Below, one piece after another: positions 38,991 through 50,300 of a stretch of DNA of 64,000 bases. The stretch is from Portulaca oleracea (lineage: Eukaryota > Streptophyta > Magnoliopsida > Caryophyllales > Portulacaceae). Both the position numbers and the translations under genes were made by a program. The stretch's first letter is position 1; the number at the start of each line of letters is the position of its first letter. The notes under the pieces are model-generated. The model was not told the DNA's origin, ran no database searches, and saw nothing but the letters and a program-made list of their open reading frames with translations. The stretch spans positions 448,614-512,613 of the forward strand of contig CM055874.1 of assembly GCA_029582165.1 (NCBI GenBank), in the 5' to 3' direction.

Positions 38991-40419
38991 CTACCTTTGA
39001 CGATTTTTCCTTTGTATTCAAGCTTCAATATTTATTTTGTTCTCCTTCTAGATTGAAGAGTAGAAGAAAAAGGTCATTGCTTGTCACTCAACTTTTGGTT
39101 TTGGTTGATTTGTGAAGAAGTTGAAGACAAAAAGAAAAGATGTTTTTATTTAAATGAGATGACGACACACATTACATTATTTTTATCTATTTTGAGCACC
39201 TTTTTGCTGAATTTTCTTTTCCTTTCATTCCAATGCTATTCATAGTAGAATGTTTTGTTACCTCCAATTTCTGGTCGTAATGCTGAATAATTAGAGTTTC
39301 TAATTTCAGGTTAATATTTCTTGACCTTGTCAACTTGTTTCTATAGGCAATGTAATGCATCTTTGCACTTTAACTAGTCACCATTGAAAAAGAAAATTTT
39401 AAAGAACAATACGCGACATTATGTTGCATTCTTATATTTCAACGAGACACGTTTAATAATAAAAATATTGTTGAAAAACAATTTGGTACTTTTATGAGCT
39501 GATGTATTGATGTTTTTAGTAGTATTTCAAACTCTACTGATCAACTATAACTTTCATTTTATTGTTTTCTTTATTACTTACAATTAACAACAATAATAAA
39601 TAGAATCATTACAACTAAAATAAAATGCCAAAATAAACATAAAACAATCCCTAAATTAGTCATTCAAACAAATTACAACTTATAAATTTGTAAACTCTGC
39701 TGATGCAATATTCTAAGTTTAATTTATCTCTTTTTGGTTCATTTAATAACCTCTCATTCCCAAATTTCAATTATTCTATTTTAGCAAAAGGTTCAATGGT
39801 CATATTAAACACGTGGAACCTCAAAATATTACTATATCTAAACAGAATGATAGCTTTTTATATGTGCCTACCCTTGTTAGAAAATGGTTGCTTTTTATAC
39901 ATGAAAAAAATGACTTTGACATTTTATTTTTGTTTAAAAGCAAGCAAGCACTTATTAGATGCTGATGAATTGATGAAAACAGACATTTGGGCAGGCAAAC
40001 ATTGATTCCAAATTCCATTGATTATAACAAAATAAAATTCCCATTTTAATTAGCATTGAATATCATGTTTGTTGTAGAAAGGGTGGTTAACCGCCATTTT
40101 ATTCTGCCATCAAAGTTGAAGGAAGAAGGGTTAATTAAGGGCGTGTTTGGGGGAAGGACCCCACACAGAGAGAGCAGGTGTCAACAGTTGATATGGAGTC
40201 AATGTGTTTGTCCCCCACACTCCAAACGCAGTGTGTGTGGGTTGGATCTTCGTTGGCTTCTCTTTCTCTAACCAATACCAAAACCACCCCCCTATTTCTA
40301 ATTCTAATTCGTTCCCATAAACAAACTTTCATCTCCTGGCAATTTCCCAGCTTAATTCTCTTATCTTTTGTTCATAAAACTAAGAAAGACTGCAGCTTGC
40401 TTCCTAGCTAGGAAAATCA
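38991..40419. promoter_or_regulatory. Divergent intergenic region between SPS and RIN4
   Basis: The two genes start 1.43 kb apart on opposite strands, so both promoters must lie here. A TATA-like tttaaataaaa on the minus strand (about 39145-39158) is suitably placed for SPS. About 40100-40419 is the likely RIN4 leader. The middle is AT-rich with no gene. No specific transcription factor site is claimed. Confidence 0.5.
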
Positions 40420-43082
40420 TGGCAGTGAGTATCAGATTTCACATACCCTCTTCTTCTATGGTGTCTTTTTCTTTGTGGGTAGTTGCTTGCTGCTTATTTT
40501 GTTCGAAGATTTGGTCTGGGTTTTCTGGGTTTCTTCTACTGTCGCTCACCTAATTCATAGAGCCTTTTCTTTCTTTTTGAGCTACTTGTTGATATATTGA
40601 GTGTTTGGAGAAGTGGGTCATCATGTATTCTCCCTTTCTTCTTCACTTTGAGATGTTGGTATTTGCTGAATTCACTTCTTGCAATGATTTGGGTTGGTTT
40701 GTTTGATGCAGCAGATGTTTCAACATGAAAAGAATGTGACTGAATACTTTTCGTGCATTACTTTGTGGGTTGTTTTTTTTGATCTCGCGATTCTTTCTGT
40801 ACTGAATACTGAAAGTGACCTCAAACTGGTGGAATTGAGCTGATTTTACTTACATTAGACTGTCAGTAGCTTGCTAAAGTGCTATGTTGTTTCATTTTTT
40901 GTGCTGTTGGTTGGCTCTTTGATGTTGTAGTTCTCTGAAAAGGCTAATATCGTATCACTCTATAGGGCAGATTCAGATGATGTCTTTCAGCCATTTGTTA
41001 TCATAATTTGAGAATGCAATTTGTAGTTTGTGTTCGTTTTTGCTCCTCTTAAAGGGAAGTTCTGCTGCTGTCTCTGATAAACCTATAGTGCTGAAATTAG
41101 CAATTTCATTTGGATATTCAAAATCAAACAGGACATATAGATACCGCATTGGTGCCTGCTTCAAATCATTTACTAGTCATATGGAAACTTCTATCAAAAG
41201 TCCAAGTCTATTTTTTCAGGATTGGTTGTCCTCATCGCATGTCATTCTTGGACTGTGTCATAATGAATCTTCTGTGCTAGAATTACAGAATAAATTGCAC
41301 TTGTTCATGTCTGTTGGTGCTGCTATGTCTTAATTCTTATACTGTAATCTCTAAGGACTGATAGTATGGGACTGTAGTTTATGATAGAAATGCTCATTCT
41401 TGATTTTGTTCGGAGTGCCTTTTTTGCGACTTATTAGGGATTTCCTGTTAAGATATGCAACTTGTGGAAAAGAAATGCTGCTTGTTTGGCATAAGTTTGA
41501 GCAAACAGTTGATAATGATTTTTTGTCTATGGATCATACATATGATGGTGTAGGAGTTGTTTCATCATACGACGGTTCAACCTGTGTAGAGAGATGAGTT
41601 GTCTTCTCTTCTTATCTATGAACTTACTAGTGAAGCGCACATTCTTTTCAGGGGTCAATGCCCCTTTTACCCAACCCAACCCAAACTCTTTAACTTTTAC
41701 CCGAATTCGCCAATCGTTACTTTGCCCAACATTCCCATACCCTTGAAAAGAACAGACCCTAGTGTAGATTTCTCATGAATGAATGTTGACCTATGGCAGC
41801 GATCACCTGTGCCAAAGTTTGGAAATTGGGACAGTGGAGAGAGCGTCCCTTACTCAACATGTTTTGACAATGCAAGAGGTAGGGTTCCATCTACCGAAAG
41901 AACAAACACGAGGAGTTCATTTGAGAATCCTGATTTGCGGTCCAAGCAGGAGGCAGCAGAGGTGGTGACGAGGGCAAAGCAAGCGAGCCAAGAAGATCAT
42001 CAAGTACGGAAGGCTGCTGGGAGTTTAACTCCTCAGAGGCATGCTGGGGAAGCATCCAAGAAGGGTGCAAGTGCAAGGTTAACTGGAGGAGGTACAAAAA
42101 GTGCTGGTCACTCCCCACTCCATCCACATTACCAGGTCAAGAAGGAAACTGCAATGTCTTCTCCTTCATGGGAAAAGAAGAACTCGTATGAAGCAACTCA
42201 TGGTTTGGCTCCCTCCACGCCTGGAAGATCCCGCCTCAGATCTGTCCCTCGAGGAGCCACCGAAACTGTAACCACTTTATCTTTAATAGGACAGTTTCCA
42301 ACATCTCGCTGAAAATGCAGGGAAATACATGAGTAGCTAGAGATAAATTAGACCGAGTGCTCAAGCCTGATGTGAATTTACGACAAATAATACACACACT
42401 GCAGACTTGGGCCTGTAAAATTGGGGTAGGTAATTATTTGACAAAGTTACCAGAAAGTACCAAAACTTACACATTTACCAATACTTAGTTTTCCATAGAA
42501 AAAGTGTTACTTTTGAACTTTTCCCAATACTTACTAAAATGTACATTTATTCACCAAAAGCTACCAAAACTTATGCACAAACAGTCTCTTTTGTCGTTAT
42601 CTGGAAAGTGTGTGTATCTTGTCCTAGGGTATGAGTACGTTTCCCACGTATACCTTCAAATTTGCCAGAAGTGCAAGTCTATTCTTGATTGTGTGCATTG
42701 AATACTTTCTGAAATGTTAAGGATCATAATTTTATTGTTAACTTGCAGCCTGATCGTGGTGCTTCAGTTCCAAAGTTTGGGGAATGGGATGAGACTGACC
42801 CCGCATCAGCTGACGGGTACACTCAAATTTTCAACTTAGTAAAGGAGGAGAGGCATGGCAATGTAGAGAATGCAACCAGTGCAGCAACTGATTCTCGACG
42901 TTCAGATGGACAAAAGCGCCATAAAAGTAAAGCTTCCAAGGTAGTACTTGAAGTATTCCTGCTTGAACATGCCATGGTTTTCACTTCTTGTACTCACAGG
43001 ACTGTTATGGTATCTAATTTGCTTATTTCTTTCTCCTTTCATCTCTCAGGGCTGCTTCTGCTTTCTCTGGGCTAGCAGATGA
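40420..43082 (+). CDS. RIN4: RPM1-interacting protein 4 (RIN4), NOI-domain immune regulator
   Basis: A membrane-tethered regulator of immunity that is targeted by several bacterial effectors and guarded by NLR receptors in Arabidopsis. Four exons, 40420-40425 (ATG GCA only), 41800-42267, 42749-42940 and 43050-43082 (TGA), give 232 residues against 211 in Arabidopsis. The N-terminal NOI motif is VPKFGNW with Gly10. The C-terminal NOI is VPKFGEWDETDPASADGYT with Gly169 at the second protease site and Thr183 at the position of Arabidopsis Thr166. The tail KGCFCFLWASR carries Cys224 and Cys226, likely S-acylation sites. The middle is a disordered basic/Ser-rich linker. Reading through exon 1 gives a longer frame that I reject because the donor gtgagt follows ATGGCA and the next exon restores the family N-terminus. 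Confidence 0.94.
40426..41799 (+). other. First intron of RIN4
   Basis: Long AT-rich intron immediately after the second codon. T-rich stretches are frequent and no gene is seen in it. Open frames here (for example 41028-41333) have no family resemblance. Confidence 0.65.
42410..42580. repeat. Dispersed AT-rich repeat, copy 2 (in a RIN4 intron)
   Basis: Begins ggtaattatttgacaaagtt and continues with ttacacatttaccaatac and aaaagctaccaaaac. It shares order and orientation with 11512-11712. It lies in the intron between RIN4 exons 2 and 3. Confidence 0.5.
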
Positions 43083-44630
43083 TCAGCACTTGGTTTATAG
43101 ACACTAAGATACATCGGCAAATACAATATCTGATTCAGAGTATATATGCTTATTTGTCTGTCATTGTATAGGGGTAAGAGTTCTGCAGTGACATTCTTTC
43201 TAGGATTTCTTTTTCTGTGAATTTTATGACAAGTGAATGCAAAAAGCTCAATTAGTAATTGTGTACACACTTCATTTTATGTTGGGGCCGTTTGTATTTT
43301 TCGGGTTTATCCTGTATGATGTATGTACTGTGAACCATCTAAGCGCAAGCAGCCAGATGGAGTTGCAGAGTCATCCCAGAAATATTATTATCAATTCTAA
43401 TGATTATGCAGTTTGTTCTCCAATCTCGATGCTCTTTAGTTCCTCAGTTTCATCATGTTGTATTCTTGAGTCTGATTCATGGTCATTTCCTTGCCTACCC
43501 GAAGCGAATAGTTGCAGGAGTCATCAAGGTAGTTGGTTCACTTGTCGCTTTTTCCTGCAGTACTTTCTGACAAAGTACTCATGAAATATACTTATATATG
43601 TATGTCAAATGCATGGTTAGATTCTTCTCACAGTTCTGAGAGTTGGCCAAGGCGACAAACTAATGGGACTAGGCTCATGTAATTGTTAGCTAATATCAGT
43701 TATTGTTCAATCTCTAATGAGTTTCCTGGACCAAATCAGGACACAGGAATCTATGTAGGTTAGTATCAAAGAAAGCTGCACACATTGTTACAAGTCCTGA
43801 TGCAATATCTCCCAAAGTGAAACACAAAAGTCATATCCCATTTTTCAATTGAAATGTCGCACATCTTAACTACACTGTACCAAGTGTCGCAGTATAACTG
43901 ATGTGCTAGGCTGGAGTTTCAGTAGAAGAGATGCGCATGAAAGAAAATGTGATGGTTTGAAAATCACGAAAGTGAAACTAAACACTACCACCAACAGCAA
44001 AAGCAGCCAGCTGAGACGGGGTTTGGAAAAGTCTTGCAGTCTTACCATTGATCCTGAGAATCAGATTATTCTGAAAAAAAAAGGCCAGAGATGGAAAACA
44101 TTATACTGAAACAATGGACAGCATTCTGGGGATCCTTTACAAGAACAAAGTGAGCAAAAGAGACAGTAGTAACAATTCAGCACGCTGATAAAAGACCAAT
44201 TGCTCAGCAAAAATTACAATGGTAACAATAGAGGACAAACTGACAAATGACCAATTGTTCAATGTACACATCACATATTGTCCATGTCTTCAGAAAGTAC
44301 TATGCCAGATCCTTAGATTGGATCAGAAAACATATGCTGTCACGCCACAGGGCTTTTGTGATGCTAACCCTAAAAAAAGGACGAAAAAGTATTTGGAGTG
44401 GAATAAGTACCTATTCAAATAGGAGGCAATACATTTGTGGAGCTATTAAACCCGGAGTATTATTACCATTATTATTGACCGAATTCATCATAAACATATA
44501 CAACAACCACCTAAAGCTACAGGACAGAGTTTCAGCCGAATTCTCGAACCTTTACACTTTATCACTGAAAACATCCTAGCAAATATCTATACCGAACTAC
44601 GGCTGCAAAAAAGGCAGAGAAGAATCAAGA
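43083..44630. other. Convergent 3' region between RIN4 and the Myb/SANT-like gene
   Basis: Likely holds the RIN4 3' UTR (to about 43600) and the 3' UTR of the gene at 44631. No supported gene between them. Confidence 0.55.
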
Positions 44631-45950
44631 TCATCCATCAACAATAAATTGATCATCCTGGTTATCTCCTTCAACCCTAGTATCATCATGAACATGAACC
44701 ATGCCATTCACATGATGCAAGTTCTGCATCATTTGCGAGAGGTAATGGCTGCTGGCTCCTGTATGATCAGGGATCCCATTTGGATGACCTGACCACTGGG
44801 AAACAATGGCAAGCAGCTGATTGGTGAGATTCTGCTGCTCGTGAAGTATCCGGGACTGAATCTGACCCATTTCCACCCGATGCTGACTCAGCATGTCATC
44901 CATCCTTTTCTTCCACTCGGACCTCCGCCGGTTCATCCTCTCCTCCCACTCCCTTTCTTGAATCAGCAGCTCCTCTCTTCTTCTCCTCTCCCTTTCTTCA
45001 CTCTCCTTCTCCAACGCTTCCCACTCCATCATCCTTTGCTTTCTCAGCTCGTCCATCATCTTCTCCCGCTTGGCCCTCTCGCGATCCCTCTCCTCCCACA
45101 TCTTATCCCTCTCTTTCGCGCGCTCTAAACGGAGTTCCTCCCTCTTCATCCTCTCCCGTTCGCGTTCCAACTCACGCTGCTCGAACCTCGTCTCCATCTC
45201 CTTCAGTTGCCTCAGCTGACTCGCCAGGAAACTCCAAGCCTTCTTCTCAAAACCCTTGACCGATTTCTTCTTCTTTTTCATCCTCGACCCATTCGCCTCA
45301 ACTTCTTCATAGGGAACAAACCCTTCATCACCATCTTTGAAAGTGTCATCCCCATCCTCCGCATCATACTCAAAACCCAAACCTAAAACCCCATCTTCCC
45401 CACCATCAATCCCGGCAGCAAAATCGCCGTCCCCAGAACGACCCAGATGGGCAAAATCGACCATATCGACCCCTCGACCAGTCCCATCAAAACCCCCACC
45501 ATTATCATCAGCATTATTATTAACCAAACCCAAAATGGAGTCCTCATGATTGTTGCTAAAAACAAGGGGAACATCACCAAAGACCTCTTTATACCTAAGG
45601 AAGTTGGACCAGTGGGAGACACCATCAGCCCACTCAAAATCATCCTCCCCAGTTCCATTCCCCACCAAATTGGTTGATTCAGGCTTCTTAATCTTCTGCT
45701 TAACCAACAGATACTGATGCCTCATGTTCTGGACTTTGGTGGAAACATCTTTCCAAGTCCATTGCCAAGGGAATGCAACTGGGTCCCTAGCATGGTGCAT
45801 CGAATTGACATACAAAGCAATGGGTCTGAATTTCTTCTCCCTAGTTTTCATCTTTGATAAGGTCCCATTGGAGACCATCTCTCCATATCTATCAATCAGG
45901 GTTCTTTCCTCAACCTCACTCCATTTCTTCCTCCTCGGAGGGGTTGTCAT
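44631..45950 (-). CDS. Myb/SANT-like (trihelix-type) N-terminus with long charged coiled coil
   Basis: A single-exon gene of 439 residues with ATG at 45950. Residues 1-95 (PPRRKKWSEVEERTLIDRYG, WQWTWKDVSTKVQNMRHQY) have the tryptophan spacing of a Myb/SANT or trihelix DNA-binding domain. A second block, WSNFLRYKEVFGDVPL, resembles the conserved helix after trihelix domains. Residues about 140-215 are acidic and Gly-rich. Residues about 225-385 are an unbroken Arg/Glu-rich helix, strongly coiled-coil. A role as a nuclear DNA-binding or scaffold protein is plausible, but I do not recognise a named orthologue. Codon use looks ordinary for the window. Confidence 0.75.
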   Translation of the reverse strand: MTTPPRRKKWSEVEERTLIDRYGEMVSNGTLSKMKTREKKFRPIALYVNSMHHARDPVAFPWQWTWKDVSTKVQNMRHQYLLVKQKIKKPESTNLVGNGTGEDDFEWADGVSHWSNFLRYKEVFGDVPLVFSNNHEDSILGLVNNNADDNGGGFDGTGRGVDMVDFAHLGRSGDGDFAAGIDGGEDGVLGLGFEYDAEDGDDTFKDGDEGFVPYEEVEANGSRMKKKKKSVKGFEKKAWSFLASQLRQLKEMETRFEQRELERERERMKREELRLERAKERDKMWEERDRERAKREKMMDELRKQRMMEWEALEKESEERERRRREELLIQEREWEERMNRRRSEWKKRMDDMLSQHRVEMGQIQSRILHEQQNLTNQLLAIVSQWSGHPNGIPDHTGASSHYLSQMMQNLHHVNGMVHVHDDTRVEGDNQDDQFIVDG

Positions 45951-47397
45951 TGCAAACTTAAACTACCTCAATTCGATCACTTACCCACAAAATGACCTAA
46001 TACCCATTCTTCATATGGATGTAAAAGGGGGCAATTTTAATGGGCAGTGGGGCGATTGCTAGAAAAATTTACACACCCATATCGGACACAAAATTTAGGT
46101 TTTTGAGCACTGACCTTCAAATTCAGAGCTGAAAGATGCTTGAAGGAATAAATTGGCGTTGTTGTGAGCTGGGTGAGTGAGAAAACTGCAAATGTAATGA
46201 AAAAAAAAGGGGAATTTGGAGGGTCACCGGAGAAGAAGGAATTGTCGGAATGTTAGATGTTTACATGTTTCACGATCAAAGCGCAGGGGATATAGGACAA
46301 CAAAAGAGAGAGAAAACAAGAATCAGCAGCGAAATGACCAAACTGTCCCTCCTTCTGGATCCTGGTTTTGCTTTTGGAGTTTGGACATAAATATTACATC
46401 AACAAACCTTAATATTGTCTACTCGTGTGCAACTTTTTTGTGTGAATGACAACTCACGTGTGCAACTAATCTCCTTAACAAATAGTGATTTGGGTTTGAT
46501 GATTTAAATGTAAGTAGGCTTATTTCAATAAGAAGAGAGCTCCATCAAAAAGGAAAGTGAGAAATGAATAATTTGAGATTGTGAGTGCATTATCTGCAAG
46601 TAGTCTATATGTAAGTTTAACTTTTGAGGGTTGGATAATTTAACTGTAAGTAGCCTTATCTCAATAACTATAAGTAGAGAGGTCCTTAAATTCATTATTT
46701 TTTTTAAAAAATCTTGGTATAAAAACTAGTATAAGTTCAGATATCATGTATATATATTATCTCCTTGATGATGGATTGATAGGTCAACATGATGTGGCCC
46801 CATAGAAACATATTAAACACTAAATTTTGCACTTCAGCCAGCAGGGTTTGTGCAGTTCATGTACTGTCTGAGAACTGGTCAAAAACCCCAACCCCTTAAA
46901 ACTTACACTTCCCCCTCTACCAAATAAATCAAAGAGAAACAGCAGAACACTTTTGCATGACTGGCACAGTTTGCCAGCATATGACATACTCAATCTCAAA
47001 GTAAACATAACCAGTTTAGAAACTACTGAATCTGAATCAATTTCTTCATCACCTGTGTCTGCTTACATAATTAAAGAATTTTAGCATCACCAATCACAAA
47101 ACATGTTTTTCCATCTTTTTCATTTTTCTTTTAAATAAAGAATATTAACACCTCTAGAATCTCTACTGCAAAACCTACCCTGTATTCCTAGAAATAAAAC
47201 CTGTACCCTCCTCGCAAACGCCTATATATACTCTTGAAGAGAAGAAATGCATCTGCACTTTCTCACAAAAGGTTTTGTACCCTGGAAGACATTCCTTTGA
47301 CAATGTATGAGTCCCATTCCAAGAACTAAGTGATGGATTGATTGGAGGCTAAACTGTTGTTTGACAACCCAAAAATATCCCAAGAGAGCGATGCGTT
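45951..47397. other. Intergenic region: leader of the Myb/SANT-like gene and NIPA 3' UTR
   Basis: About 45951-46250 is the probable leader and proximal promoter of the single-exon gene. About 46800-47397 is likely the NIPA 3' UTR. The middle has related tttgatgatttaaatgtaagtaggctta and ttggataatttaactgtaagtagcctta stretches (about 46494 and 46630), a diverged local duplication. No gene seen. Confidence 0.5.
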
Positions 47398-50300
47398 TTA
47401 TGCTCTACAATTGCGATCTGGGCTTGAACTGGGACTGCAGCTCCTCAGTTCTCGGCTAGGGGAAGGCGGTGGGACCGGACTGCTACCCATGTCCTTGGTT
47501 TTATGAAGCAGAAACGTACCAGCAAGAATAGTTACGAACCCACACATTTCTGTAGCAATCTGTGAACCATTTTGAGAATCCCAGTCCTGAACGTTCAGAC
47601 ATATAACACTTCAGCCAACAGAGATCATCCACAAAGAACATATGAAACTAGTTCAGACACATGACACTTTGAGAACGTGTAAAATTTTGACGTGGGGCTC
47701 ATTATTTAAGTTTGTCAGGGAGGGAGGGAAAAAGAAAAGAGGGAGGGAATGGTTGCTAGGGGAAGTTTTGTCCTAGGGTTCTACTGAATGTAACCTAACT
47801 TGTACTACGCATATCACTATTAGGCACGCTGCCAAAAAAGTGTCAAGCACTCAAATGTATGACCTTGATAAGGGCATACAGAATATTAATTTCAAGTCCT
47901 TGAGCCAACAGCAGTATAGAATTCTGCGAACCAGCTTAAAGACAGCTCCCGTGTCTATTTGAATAGTAGCCTTTTCAGTTCATCCTGAATATCAGTTTTG
48001 AGCAGCTATGTATACATTTGATGTTGTCGTAGCCATATATTAGACTGTACGAGTGGGAGATGTTAGGTTTGCATTACCTTAAACATGATCATACTGGCGA
48101 GGATCGTGAATGAAGTAAACATGACATAGTACACAGGCGATACAACGGCAGTGTTGAAGGTGTCCAGTGCCTGCAAGGATATAAGAATCATTCTTCACCA
48201 GTAAAAGTCTGAAAATTAATGTTGGATGAGGTACGGGCAGTTTGTAGTCAGACTAATTGAGAAACCCACGTTAGTATAATGAAGTGCTGAACTATGAAAT
48301 GAGTTTACTCTTTTTCTTTCCCAGTAACATGAAGACAAGTTCAAGGGAATAGCTTGACTTGTATAGCATGTTCAATTGTTCATCATCAAAAAACAATATT
48401 TGGATATGTTTAAGCAACAAAATTCCAAATCTGTTGCATCTCTGCTGGTCATCACATTTCCATACCAGGCATGCTTAAACATATTTTGCATACTCACAAG
48501 TCACAAGCAAACAAGGGTTATGCCCCATGAATGTTGCCACATAAAGCTTGGTCATTTTGATTAGGAAAAAAAAAGCAAGCAAAAATATATAAAAAAAAAC
48601 CCGGAAGCATGTATACTGTATGTGCAAAACAACATTCAAAGGAAGGAATGATGTGATTGTGGGGTGGGGTGTGTGTGTCGAGGGGGATGATAAGTCTCTC
48701 CATTTCTGGCCTAGTCTGGACTGGAGGTATATATCATATGGTAGAAATTTTCAAGGATAAATCATAGTTGCCAAGAATACACCATATGCTGCAGTTTACA
48801 TTCCCCTAATGAGTGTTTTAAAGCCTAAACTAGACAAACTTTGTGTAATAAGCAGAAATCTGTGTCCTGGAAGCAAGCATATGAGACTTTGGACCAACAC
48901 TAGAGTTCCTGGCTGATGAAAAAAGATTGTTGACAGCATTCCGGAGGTTCACTTCTCCCTTTCTGTTACTTTACTACTGCTGTATAATTGTATGCAGTCC
49001 TTCCAATAGGCTGAGATAGAATTCCTTTCAAATGTGAATTATGAGAGCTGAATGAGTCCCCTAAGCAAGAGTATCCTAAGCCAATGTCTGAAGCAGAAGA
49101 GGTTGAATGCGTCACCTAAGCACAAAGTTCATTATGACCATTCTTGATGAGCACTTTTATGCATCTGCCTCCAATTTGGGACCTTTCTTTAAGAAGGGTT
49201 AAACAAGAACAAACTATAGGTGGGACTGTGGTCCAACAAGAACAAACTATAGGTGGGACTGCGGTCCAACAAGAACAAACTCTACGTGGGACTCTAGGGA
49301 GATTCCAATTTCGATTTTGGGCATTTTGATGCTCGGTCAAATTGCAGGGGCAGTAATTGGAGAAAAGAAAATTGAAAGTAGCAAACAGCAACAAGCATAG
49401 AAATGAACAACAAAGCACAATGCACAATGTTTTCAGATCACTAATCGAGAAGTTTCAAGTCAACTAAAGTATGACCAGGCTACAAGTTATGATCAATCCT
49501 GAAACAAAAAGATTAGAGAAATAAACACTATGTGAATGTTTTGATGCCGCAAAAAGCTATAAACTACAGTCTAAGCATACCTTGTTCAAATAATTAATCT
49601 GCATGATACAGCAGAAAGCTACAATTAAGGTGAAGAACCATGTCTGGAAGTACTTAAACTGGTTGCTTCCTTCAAATGACAGCTTCAAGGCGATACTGAC
49701 AGCTTTAACACTCATAACCTACAGGAAGGAGCTTCAGCGAATCAGTAGCTATATTATGATGCAAAACTATGCAAATATGCAGAAATTATTGATTTGAGAG
49801 ACTTACTGTAATAGAACCCATGAGGGAGCAAACTCCAACATACACTATCAGATGAGTTTTCCCATATCGTGGAACAAAATAGAAAACGAGTATAAGAACG
49901 ACAATCGTGACTATGATTGCATACACAAGGAAACCTGTTCATAGAAGTGTTTTCTTGTCAGCAATTTCATGACCACAGGAAGATAGGCGAGTATAAAATT
50001 CAACAATGAGTAGGCCCAAGTCATCAGTGGGGGAGGTTAAGGGAGCTATAAGTGAAGGAAAACATCTTAGATTGGTTCCTAGATATAGAAGCAGAGTATG
50101 CAAATATATGAAGAACTATAGTAAAGAAAACAATCATGATCTTTGCAGATGAAGAACTTGACATTCTAAGTATTTATTGCATAAAATGCTTGTATGTTTA
50201 TTTCATAAGAAAACAAAATGGCAGCATCTATTACCTGGCTGTGTAGCTAGATGCCATACTTGCTTAACAGATTCAATATCGCGCTCATGTGGGGCATGCA

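Noticed and set aside
44841..45128. Plus-strand frame rich in Leu, Pro and His
   Set aside because: It is the antisense shadow of the Arg/Glu-rich coiled-coil gene on the minus strand.
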